DNA of 9,331 nt from Ruminococcus flavefaciens (GTDB lineage: Bacteria; Bacillota; Clostridia; Oscillospirales; Ruminococcaceae), in NCBI GenBank assembly GCA_002348905.1, contig DEBW01000072.1:13012-22342 (forward strand), in the 5' to 3' direction. Positions 1-4,926 of the stretch are shown here, in pieces. Below the pieces are notes generated by a model. The model worked only from the letters and a program-made list of their open reading frames with translations. It was not told the origin of the DNA and did not search any database. Positions within the stretch are counted from its first letter, which is position 1, and the number at the start of each line of letters is the position of its first letter. The position numbers and the translations under genes are program-made.

Positions 1-1
1 T

Positions 2-1048
2 GAGCTTAACGTCACCTGTAACTCTTTCCTGAGTCTTGTCAACGAAAGCTGTAAGGGATTCACGGAGAGTTGTGAACCAAAGACCATTGTAAACGAGGTC
101 AGCGAACTTGATTCCGAGGTACTGCTTGATACGAGCAGTTTCCTTATCGAGGCAGATAGTTTCGAGAACTTCGTGAGCGTGGTAGAGGATAGCACCGCCA
201 GGAGTCTCATAAACGCCTCTGGACTTCATACCAACGAGACGGTTCTCAACGAGGTCAGCAAGACCGATACCGTTCTCACCGCCGAGCTTGTTAAGAGCAG
301 AAACCATTTCAACGCCGTTGAGTGTCTTGCCGTCGAGCTGAGTTGGGATACCCTTCTCAAAGTGGATAGTGATGTAAGTAGGCTTGTCAGGAGCGTCGAT
401 TGGAGAAACGCCCATTTCGAGGAAGCCCTTCTTCTCATACTGTGGCTCGTTAGCAGGATCTTCGAGGTCAAGACCTTCGTGAGAGAGGTGCCAGATGTTC
501 TTATCCTTGGAGTAGTTAGTCTCACGGCTTATCTTGAGTGGGATGTTGTGAGCCTCAGCGTAGTCGATCTCCTGGTCACGGGACTTGATATCCCATTCTC
601 TCCAAGGAGCGATGATAGTCATATCAGGAGCGAAAGCCTTTATAGCAAGCTCGAAACGAACCTGGTCATTGCCCTTACCAGTACAGCCGTGGCAGATAGC
701 GTCAGCGCCTTCTTCGAGAGCTATCTCAGCGATGCGCTTAGCAATGATAGGACGAGCGAAAGAAGTACCGAGCATATATCTGTTCTCGTAGATAGCACCA
801 GCCTGAACAGTCGGATAAACGTAGTCCTGAATGAATTCTTCCTTCAGGTCAGCGATGATGAGCTTGGAAGCGCCAGTCTTAATAGCCTTCTCCTCAAGGC
901 CGTCAAGCTCAGTACCCTGTCCAACGTCACCGGAAACAGCGATTATTTCTGGATTGTTGTAGTTTTCCTTGAGCCACGGAATGATGATAGATGTGTCAAG
1001 ACCGCCTGAATAAGCGAGAACTACTTTTTTTACTTCTTTTTTAGCCAT
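2..1048 (-). CDS. argG: Argininosuccinate synthase, C-terminus cut by the window edge
   Basis: Joins citrulline and aspartate at the cost of ATP (to AMP and PPi) to give argininosuccinate, the penultimate step of arginine synthesis, in the cytosol. The 349 residues visible begin MAKKEVKKVVLAYSGGLDTS. This holds the N-type ATP pyrophosphatase P-loop SGGLDTS (about 14-20). CHGCTGKGNDQ (about 119-129) and SRETNYSKDKNIWHLSHEG further on are signatures of the family. Family members are about 400 residues, so roughly 50 are missing beyond base 1. The ATG at 1048 is preceded by AGGAGG (1058-1063), and no other start fits as well. A promoter, a leader hairpin and an ARG box lie upstream, so arginine-dependent control by an ArgR/AhrC-type regulator is likely. 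Whether argH follows cannot be seen. Confidence 0.97.
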   Translation of the reverse strand, partial: MAKKEVKKVVLAYSGGLDTSIIIPWLKENYNNPEIIAVSGDVGQGTELDGLEEKAIKTGASKLIIADLKEEFIQDYVYPTVQAGAIYENRYMLGTSFARPIIAKRIAEIALEEGADAICHGCTGKGNDQVRFELAIKAFAPDMTIIAPWREWDIKSRDQEIDYAEAHNIPLKISRETNYSKDKNIWHLSHEGLDLEDPANEPQYEKKGFLEMGVSPIDAPDKPTYITIHFEKGIPTQLDGKTLNGVEMVSALNKLGGENGIGLADLVENRLVGMKSRGVYETPGGAILYHAHEVLETICLDKETARIKQYLGIKFADLVYNGLWFTTLRESLTAFVDKTQERVTGDVKL

Positions 1049-1073
1049 GATGAATTACCTCCTGGAAAATCAA

Positions 1074-1089
1074 ACGTCATTTCTGACGT
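1074..1089 (-). promoter_or_regulatory. argG leader hairpin with GAAA tetraloop
   Basis: On the minus strand the leader reads ACGTCA-GAAA-TGACGT, a 6-bp perfect stem closed by a GNRA-type tetraloop. It sits about 10 nt upstream of the argG AGGAGG. It does not cover the ribosome site, so it more likely stabilises the 5' end of the mRNA or separates the ribosome site from structure than switches translation. As DNA it is also a possible operator. Function is inferred. Confidence 0.45.
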
Positions 1090-1108
1090 AAATTATCGTG
1101 ATAAGACT

Positions 1109-1136
1109 ATTATACACCCAATAATTACAATGTCAA
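1109..1136 (-). promoter_or_regulatory. argG sigma-A promoter
   Basis: On the minus strand TTGACA (1131-1136) and TATAAT (1109-1114) both match the consensus exactly, with a 16-nt spacer. The predicted transcript starts near 1102, giving a leader of about 54 nt to the argG ATG. Confidence 0.85.
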
Positions 1137-1143
1137 TACCTTT

Positions 1144-1157
1144 TGAATAAATATTCA
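1144..1157. promoter_or_regulatory. ARG box (ArgR/AhrC operator candidate) upstream of argG
   Basis: TGAATAAATATTCA is a perfect palindrome with 6-bp arms around AA. It matches the known ARG-box pattern TGAATnnnnATTCA bound by ArgR/AhrC arginine regulators. It lies 7 bp upstream of the argG -35 box. ATAAATATTC occurs here (1147-1156) and again 19 bp further (1166-1175). A third half-site, ATTCA, is at 1193-1197. This gives a roughly helically phased series, as expected for a hexameric regulator that binds tandem boxes. The site lies between argG and the plus-strand promoter at 1229, so it could affect either. Confidence 0.7.
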
Positions 1158-1228
1158 TTTTTAAGATAAATATTCCTAAATGTTCGTATATTATTCAAAG
1201 CTGGCATATAAAATCTCTTTCAGACATC

Positions 1229-1256
1229 TTGACATATTTTATAAAAGTGTTATAAT
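1229..1256 (+). promoter_or_regulatory. Promoter of the plus-strand antitoxin-type RNA
   Basis: TTGACA (1229-1234), 16-nt spacer, TATAAT (1251-1256). Both boxes match consensus, yet no plus-strand protein gene follows. The predicted start is near 1263-1268, where the transcript begins with or just before GGGTACTGC. Confidence 0.8.
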
Positions 1257-1263
1257 ATAAATA

Positions 1264-1351
1264 TAAAGGGTACTGCGATAAGCGGTTCTCCCATAAAGTT
1301 TTGGTTGAGAAACAACCGCCTTATGTGGAAGTGGGGCGGTTATTTCTTTTT
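1264..1351 (+). ncRNA. RNA II-like small RNA, putative antitoxin of the par-like locus
   Basis: About 85 nt are predicted from the consensus promoter to the U-rich end of the terminator. No ribosome site with a start codon is seen in it. It begins GGGTACTGC, like the opposing toxin mRNA. GAGAAACAACCGCC at 1307-1320 is a direct repeat, with two extra As, of GAGAAACCGCC in the plus-strand DNA of the toxin leader (1483-1493). The RNA can therefore base-pair in trans with GGCGGTTTCTC of the toxin mRNA. It also overlaps the toxin mRNA 3' end through the shared terminator. This is the arrangement known for RNA II of the enterococcal par locus. Ends are estimated, not mapped. Confidence 0.65.
1314..1351. 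terminator. Shared, bidirectional hairpin terminator of the par-like locus
   Basis: AACCGCC (1314-1320) pairs with GGCGGTT (1335-1341) over a 14-nt loop. On the plus strand it is followed by ATTTCTTTTT, a good U-tail for the small RNA. On the minus strand it lies 22 nt after the toxin stop codon and is followed by the weaker tail GTTTCTC. It would end both convergent transcripts, giving about 40 bp of 3' overlap. Confidence 0.7.
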
Positions 1352-1363
1352 ATGTAAAAAGAA

Positions 1364-1459
1364 TTATTTCTTGTTGTTATGGTCACGAGTGACCATATAC
1401 ACCAAAGTGATAACGCCTGTGAGCATAATTACAAACTCAATGAGATCTGAATATGTCAT
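1364..1459 (-). CDS. 31-residue hydrophobic peptide, Fst/holin-like type I toxin candidate
   Basis: Encodes 31 residues: MTYSDLIEF, then the hydrophobic run VIMLTGVITLVYMV (10-23), then the polar, mostly basic tail TRDHNNKK. A short polar N-terminus, one membrane-spanning helix and a charged tail are the layout of Fst and of 'putative holin-like toxin' peptides, which damage or depolarise the producing cell's membrane. The ATG at 1459 has a strong AGGAGG (1469-1474) 9 nt upstream. The gene has its own consensus promoter, a leader hairpin masking the ribosome site, and a converging small RNA. It is too short for routine gene calling. The function is inferred from architecture. A small membrane protein without toxic activity is the main alternative. 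Confidence 0.75.
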   Translation of the reverse strand: MTYSDLIEFVIMLTGVITLVYMVTRDHNNKK

Positions 1460-1468
1460 AGGGCATCA

Positions 1469-1485
1469 CCTCCTGTAATCAGGAG
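1469..1485 (-). promoter_or_regulatory. Leader hairpin sequestering the toxin ribosome site
   Basis: In the toxin mRNA CTCCTG (1480-1485) can pair with CAGGAG (1470-1475) over the 4-nt loop ATTA. Most of the AGGAGG Shine-Dalgarno would then be buried. Self-sequestered ribosome sites are a known feature of type I toxin mRNAs. The segment just 5' of it, GGCGGTTTCTC, is the part complementary to the small RNA. Confidence 0.6.
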
Positions 1486-1513
1486 AAACCGCCTACCGTT
1501 TTTTGCAGTACCC
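1482..1513 (-). repeat. Toxin mRNA 5' leader element, repeated at 9299-9331 and partly at 1268-1292
   Basis: Read on the minus strand it starts GGGTACTGCAAAAAACGG and ends TAGGCGGTTTCTCCT. The plus strand at 9299-9331 carries almost the same sequence, with one small indel and a mismatch in the A-rich middle and the last 14 nt identical. The small RNA start at 1268-1292 (GGGTACTGCGATAAGCGGTT, then CTCCC) is a shorter relative. The par-like locus is therefore bounded by an imperfect inverted repeat. Confidence 0.75.
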
Positions 1514-1520
1514 GGCAGAT

Positions 1521-1549
1521 ATTATATCACAGTATCAAAAGAATGTCAA
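1521..1549 (-). promoter_or_regulatory. Promoter of the par-like toxin mRNA
   Basis: On the minus strand TTGACA (1544-1549) and TATAAT (1521-1526) match consensus exactly with a 17-nt spacer. The transcript should begin near 1513-1514 at GGGTACTGC. AACATTGA occurs twice in direct orientation across the -35 region (1546-1553 and 1556-1563). The parS-like palindrome starts 10 bp upstream of the -35 box. Confidence 0.85.
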
Positions 1550-1559
1550 TGTTTTTCAA

Positions 1560-1575
1560 TGTTCCACGTGGAACA
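1560..1575. promoter_or_regulatory. parS: parS-like centromere site (ParB-binding palindrome)
   Basis: TGTTCCACGTGGAACA is a perfect 16-bp palindrome, and the symmetry extends to 20 bp (1558-1577). It differs from the Bacillus subtilis consensus TGTTTCACGTGAAACA only at the symmetric pair of positions 5 and 12. From family knowledge these positions vary between bacteria, and GTTCCACGTGGAAC is a normal parS core in other species. It abuts the stop codon of the DUF2809 gene. A terminator is less likely: the perfect palindrome leaves no loop, and the minus-strand side lacks a U-tract. ParB loaded here would help chromosome segregation and condensin loading. Confidence 0.8.
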
Positions 1576-1959
1576 TTATTTTTTTGCCCTGATGCGTCCG
1601 GCAATAAAAACTCCTGCGCAGGCGATACCCGTTCCGGCAGCATAGCAAAGCAGGTCTTCCGGCACAAAGCTTGTACCGATAAGGGTACGGAGCACCGGAT
1701 TTTCGATACCGAACCTGTCAACGAACCCCCAGAGCTGTAAAAAATCAACTCCTACAGCAAATACAAGCAGACATATATTCACGATATAATGGTTATTTTC
1801 ACCGCCGAGAACAGCCTGTACAAAGCAGTAAAGCACCCACATAATGATGATATCTCCGCCGTAATCCCTGATAAAATTGCCGTGCTGAGTAAGAGCAATG
1901 ACCACTTCAACAGCAAACAGGAGTACAAAAATAATTATATAAGGCAGACGTTTTTTCAT
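1576..1959 (-). CDS. DUF2809 family integral membrane protein
   Basis: 127 residues with four predicted membrane segments (about 6-23, 36-52, 57-76, 102-121), so almost the whole protein lies in the membrane. HGNFIRDYGGDIIIMWVLYC (26-45) resembles the conserved FIRxxxGD element of DUF2809 proteins, a family of unknown function with the size and topology seen here. The C-terminus is basic (GRIRAKK). The start codon overlaps the hydF stop as ATGA (1956-1959), so translation is probably coupled, and AAGGAA (1969-1974) serves as ribosome site. It is the last gene of the ttcA-like/hydF operon. Its role is unknown, and a link to hydrogenase maturation is only suggested by position. No hairpin with a U-tract follows the stop. 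Confidence 0.8.
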   Translation of the reverse strand: MKKRLPYIIIFVLLFAVEVVIALTQHGNFIRDYGGDIIIMWVLYCFVQAVLGGENNHYIVNICLLVFAVGVDFLQLWGFVDRFGIENPVLRTLIGTSFVPEDLLCYAAGTGIACAGVFIAGRIRAKK

Positions 1960-3158
1960 TCTTCAAGTTCCTTTACAAGGTCAGGGAAAATGCCGAGAGA
2001 GCGTCTGAGAATGCCGTTCATACAGGCGATAGCAATACCGTAATTGGTGAAAGGCACGCCCTCAGTTGCAGCGATATTCTGTCTGTGAAGCATTTCACGC
2101 TCATTGAGCATACATCCTCCGCAGTGGATAACGAGGCTGAAACGTGACAAGTCCTCAGGAAAGTCTCTGCCGGAAGAAAGCTCGATATTGAGCGACTTGC
2201 CGGTATACTTTTTCAGCAGAGCCGGAAGTTTCACGCTTCCGATATCACCACACTGACGATGATGAGTACATCCCTCAGAGATAAGGACAGTATCCCCGTC
2301 ACGGAGTTCCTTTATCTTAGCAGCACCCTTGACAGCAGCATCAAGGAAGCCCTTATATCTCGCCATGAGTATCGAGAACGAAGTCAGCGGAACATCTTCC
2401 GGCACTATCCTGCTCACCATGCCGAATGCCTGACTGTCCGTCACTACCATTTTCGGCGGAGAAGCAAGTTTGTTAAGGGTTTCTTCAAGCTGGAACTCCT
2501 TTGTAAAGACGGCAATACCGTCAGCATCGAGAATGTCACGCAAAGTCTGGACTTGCGGAAGTATCATACGTCCCTTAGGAGCAGCCGCATCAATAGGAGT
2601 AACAAGCACGACAGTATCTCCGGCAGAAATAAGGTCAGCGATTATATGGCGCTCATTGACATTCTTTGAAGCGAGAGAAGCAATCTTTTCTTTAAGCTCA
2701 TAGATATTTTTCTTAGCAGAAGCGCTGACGGATATTTCATTTTCAGAATCTGTCTCCCTGCCTGAGATGTCTGACTTATTATACACTATTATATAAGGAA
2801 CGTTTCTTTCCTTAAAGAGATTTACAAGCTCATTGTCACAATCAGCCATACCCTCACAGCCGTCAACAACGAGTACAGCTATATCGGTTTTAGCGAGTAT
2901 CTGTCTTGTCTTTTTCACACGAAGCTCACCAAGTTCGCCCACATCGTCAAAACCAGGCGTATCAATAATTTCGACTGCACCGAGCGGAAGAAGCTCCATA
3001 GCCTTATAAACCGGATCAGTGGTAGTTCCTTTTACGTCAGATACTACAGCAAGCTCCTGACCTGTAACAGCATTTACAAGGCTTGACTTACCGGCATTTC
3101 TTCTTCCGAAGAAGCCGATATGTATTCTTTCGCCGGAAGGTGTATCATTCAAACTCAT
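1956..3158 (-). CDS. hydF: [FeFe]-hydrogenase H-cluster maturation GTPase HydF
   Basis: Cytosolic scaffold that, with HydE and HydG, assembles the 2Fe subcluster and delivers it to apo-[FeFe]-hydrogenase. With the ATG at 3158 the product is 400 residues, normal for HydF. The N-terminal Ras-like GTPase domain has G1 GRRNAGKS (18-25), G2 KGTTT (about 43-47), G3 DTPG (66-69), G4 NKSD (127-130) and G5 SAS (about 145-147). The C-terminal domain carries the 4Fe-4S signature C-T-H (297-299) and HCGGC (345-349), with about 45 residues between, matching CxH-x(n)-HCxxC. GGAG (3167-3170) lies 8 nt before this ATG. A GTG at 3167 overlaps that site and cannot be the start. HydE, HydG and the hydrogenase are outside the window. 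Confidence 0.96.
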   Translation of the reverse strand: MSLNDTPSGERIHIGFFGRRNAGKSSLVNAVTGQELAVVSDVKGTTTDPVYKAMELLPLGAVEIIDTPGFDDVGELGELRVKKTRQILAKTDIAVLVVDGCEGMADCDNELVNLFKERNVPYIIVYNKSDISGRETDSENEISVSASAKKNIYELKEKIASLASKNVNERHIIADLISAGDTVVLVTPIDAAAPKGRMILPQVQTLRDILDADGIAVFTKEFQLEETLNKLASPPKMVVTDSQAFGMVSRIVPEDVPLTSFSILMARYKGFLDAAVKGAAKIKELRDGDTVLISEGCTHHRQCGDIGSVKLPALLKKYTGKSLNIELSSGRDFPEDLSRFSLVIHCGGCMLNEREMLHRQNIAATEGVPFTNYGIAIACMNGILRRSLGIFPDLVKELEE

Positions 3159-3178
3159 ATTAATCACTCCAGTAATAA

Positions 3179-3982
3179 TTAAAATTCATCAAGAAAGCTA
3201 TGGTATTCATCGCCGTTATGGTAGGATATAAGGGTACGCAGGTTCACATTCTCTGCACTTCTGAAAATATTCATCTCAACGGCAGGATTAGTCTTTTTCA
3301 GTTCAGCGATAAGAGCCTTTATCTCAGCACGTTTTGAATTGCCCTCGCCCGTTTTCTCAGTGACACGGCAGGCACAGCGGATAAATTCAAGATGATTGAA
3401 ATCACGCCATGCGATAATATCGGCTTCACGCACAAGATAAAGCGGACGTATCAGTTCAACTCCCTCATAGTTTTCGCTTTTAAGGCGAGGCATCATGGTT
3501 TGCATCTGCGAGCCGTAGAGCATACCCATTAGGATAGTCTCAATAACGTCATCGAAGTGGTGTCCGAGAGCGATCTTATTGCATTCAAGCTCCTGAGCGG
3601 TCTTGTACAGCCAGCCTCGTCTGAGTCTCGCACAGAGGAAGCAAGGGTGTTTCTGTTCTTTTTCAGCCGACTCGAATATTTTTGTATTGTAAACCTTGGC
3701 AGGGATATTCAAAAGCTTTGCATTGTCAAGTATCTTCTGCAAATTCTCAGGAGTATATCCAGGGTTCATGATAATATATTCAACATCGAAAGGTATCTCA
3801 TTATTTCGTTTGAGCCGGGCGATGCACTGAGCCATGAGCATAGAGTCCTTACCGCCTGAGATACAGACAGCTATCCGGTCACCAGGTTCAATGAGCCGGT
3901 AGTCACGTACTCCCCTGCGGAACTTAGTCCATATGCATTTGCCGAACTGTTTCACGATAGAATCGCTGATACTGTCAGACAT
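3179..3982 (-). CDS. TtcA-family tRNA thiolation-type ATPase
   Basis: 267-residue PP-loop (adenine nucleotide alpha hydrolase) protein. It has SGGKDS (42-47), the ATP pyrophosphatase loop; HPCFLCARLRRG with C114 and C117; GHHFDD (140-145); and C203/C205 in IRCACRV. Two cysteines after the P-loop plus a later one match the three ligands of the 4Fe-4S cluster in TtcA, which makes 2-thiocytidine-32 in tRNA. Clostridial members of this family are less well characterised than E. coli TtcA, so the exact substrate is uncertain. The ATG at 3982 is correct: AGGAGGAAG lies just upstream, and the TTG at 3997 overlaps that site. First gene of the operon, 20 nt before hydF, with its own strong promoter. 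No signal peptide is seen, so the protein is cytosolic. Confidence 0.88.
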   Translation of the reverse strand: MSDSISDSIVKQFGKCIWTKFRRGVRDYRLIEPGDRIAVCISGGKDSMLMAQCIARLKRNNEIPFDVEYIIMNPGYTPENLQKILDNAKLLNIPAKVYNTKIFESAEKEQKHPCFLCARLRRGWLYKTAQELECNKIALGHHFDDVIETILMGMLYGSQMQTMMPRLKSENYEGVELIRPLYLVREADIIAWRDFNHLEFIRCACRVTEKTGEGNSKRAEIKALIAELKKTNPAVEMNIFRSAENVNLRTLISYHNGDEYHSFLDEF

Positions 3983-4014
3983 AAACTTCCTCCTCAAAAC
4001 ATGATAACAAAGAA

Positions 4015-4043
4015 ATTATACAACTACAAAAATGCTGTGTCAA
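4015..4043 (-). promoter_or_regulatory. Promoter of the ttcA-like/hydF/DUF2809 operon
   Basis: On the minus strand TTGACA (4038-4043) and TATAAT (4015-4020) match consensus exactly with a 17-nt spacer. The start is predicted near 4008, giving a short leader of about 26 nt to the first ATG. Confidence 0.88.
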
Positions 4044-4060
4044 GAGCTTTTGAGTTAAAA

Positions 4061-4088
4061 GAAAAAGAGTGCTCAATAAAGACCACTC
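4061..4088 (-). terminator. Terminator after the two-gene hypothetical cassette
   Basis: On the minus strand GAGTG (4084-4088) pairs with CACTC (4067-4071), with a further TC/GA pair inside around loop TTTATT, followed by TTTTTC (4061-4066). It lies about 70 nt after the stop of the 82-residue gene and separates it from the promoter at 4015. The inner sequence GGTCTTTATTGA is shared with the terminator at 4882-4910. Confidence 0.7.
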
Positions 4089-4156
4089 GTCAGCTTGTCA
4101 AAAACCTAATTAAAATCTAAAAATTTTTTCTGTATTATATATGATAATCATCTAAC

Positions 4157-4405
4157 TTAAGCGTTATCATTATCAATTTTATAGATCATAACTGGGAAAT
4201 CATTTCCTTCTTCAAATACATATATCCTTTGACAAAATGAACATCTCCAAACATCATATTTAGGCAAAGGAAACATCCAAGGATCGATAGTTTCACAATC
4301 AAGTATACACTCCCATTCTTTATCGGTATAAACCCGCAATTGAATATCATTAGGAGCTTCACTATTTGATAAAATATGTCCACATTTACATATAATTTTT
4401 GCCAT
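4157..4405 (-). CDS. 82-residue putative zinc-ribbon protein of unknown function
   Basis: I do not recognise a named family. The protein starts MAKIICKCGH and has six cysteines. C6 and C8 (CKCG) near the N-terminus and C55/C58 (WRCSFCQRIYVF) near the C-terminus look like the two knuckles of a zinc ribbon; C33 and C37 lie between. Tryptophan is frequent and the C-terminus is acidic. The ATG at 4405 has AGGTGG (4414-4419) 8 nt upstream; a GTG at 4417 overlaps that site and is rejected. It starts only 5 nt after the stop of the 140-residue gene, so they are cotranscribed. DNA here is clearly richer in A+T than hydF or the dehydrogenase, which suggests a transferred accessory pair. Small proteins of this kind often accompany toxin-immunity loci, but no toxin is visible. 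Confidence 0.75.
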   Translation of the reverse strand: MAKIICKCGHILSNSEAPNDIQLRVYTDKEWECILDCETIDPWMFPLPKYDVWRCSFCQRIYVFEEGNDFPVMIYKIDNDNA

Positions 4406-4410
4406 TATAA

Positions 4411-4833
4411 TCACCACCTATATATTCCGCTTTTAATCCATATTTCAACATTACCTTGGGTATAGAACCAATCTTCTTCGGCATAGAAGTATTCATCAGG
4501 GTGAATACGAAGGTACTCATGCAAAATTTTAAGTATACTATCTTCGCTGTCACATAAATCTTCAATTAAGATAGCTACATATAGGTTGGGTGATATCCAC
4601 GAAAAATCATCATCTTCCATGTATTCTGGTTTAGGTTTATCAAAAATATACATACAAAAATCAGAATTACACTTAGGATCGTTTATACCAAGAACAAAGC
4701 TCTCGCTATTGCTTGAAATAGAACCGGCACTAAAATTATAACCAAGTAAATTCATGATAACTTTCACTTCATCGAGCGTTTTCCGAGGATTAAAACGGTT
4801 AACTTTTTTTAAAAACATTCCAGATACACCCAT
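4411..4833 (-). CDS. 140-residue acidic hypothetical protein, possibly immunity-type
   Basis: Not recognised. It is a soluble, Asp/Glu-rich protein without signal peptide or membrane segment. Features are PRKTLDEVKVIMNLLGYNF (about 16-34), an acidic middle (EYMEDDDFSW), a helix-like SEDSILKILHEYLRIHP and an aromatic end (DEYFYAEEDWFYTQG, IYRW). Small acidic, aromatic-rich proteins next to other orphan genes are typical of immunity proteins of polymorphic or contact-dependent toxins, but this is inference from composition only. The ATG at 4833 has AGGTGA (4841-4846) 7 nt upstream. The gene begins only about 50 nt beyond the dehydrogenase terminator, and no convincing promoter lies between. It is A+T rich like its partner downstream. 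Confidence 0.75.
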   Translation of the reverse strand: MGVSGMFLKKVNRFNPRKTLDEVKVIMNLLGYNFSAGSISSNSESFVLGINDPKCNSDFCMYIFDKPKPEYMEDDDFSWISPNLYVAILIEDLCDSEDSILKILHEYLRIHPDEYFYAEEDWFYTQGNVEIWIKSGIYRW

Positions 4834-4881
4834 TATTGCATCACCTGTTTAGTTTCAAAATAAAAAAATCCTTATAAACTG

Positions 4882-4910
4882 AAAGGACGGTCAATAAAGA
4901 CCGCCCTTTT
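4882..4910 (-). terminator. Terminator of the lactate/malate dehydrogenase gene
   Basis: On the minus strand GGGCGGTC (4899-4906) pairs with GACCGTCC (4885-4892), including one G-U pair, over loop TTTATT, preceded by AAAA and followed by TTT. It lies about 20 nt after the stop codon. The tail is short, so some readthrough into the cassette at 4833 is possible. Confidence 0.8.
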
Positions 4911-4926
4911 GCGATTAATAAGATAA

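Noticed and set aside
173..1009. Long plus-strand open frame (278 codons) opposite argG
   Set aside because: It is the antisense shadow of a conserved argG reading frame. It has no good ribosome site and its translation shows no recognisable domain.
1558..1577. The 20-bp palindrome as intrinsic terminator of the DUF2809 gene
   Set aside because: A perfect palindrome has no loop, and the minus-strand continuation is GAAAAACATT, not a U-tract. The U-rich side is on the plus strand, inside the gene.
3159..3167. GTG at 3167 as hydF start
   Set aside because: It overlaps the GGAG ribosome site that serves the ATG at 3158. The same reasoning removes the TTG at 3997 (ttcA-like gene) and the GTG at 4417 (82-residue gene).
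4073..4101. TTGACA at 4096-4101 (minus strand) as an extra -35 box
   Set aside because: The matching -10 position falls in the terminator hairpin and reads TATTGA. The promoter at 4015-4043 is far better.
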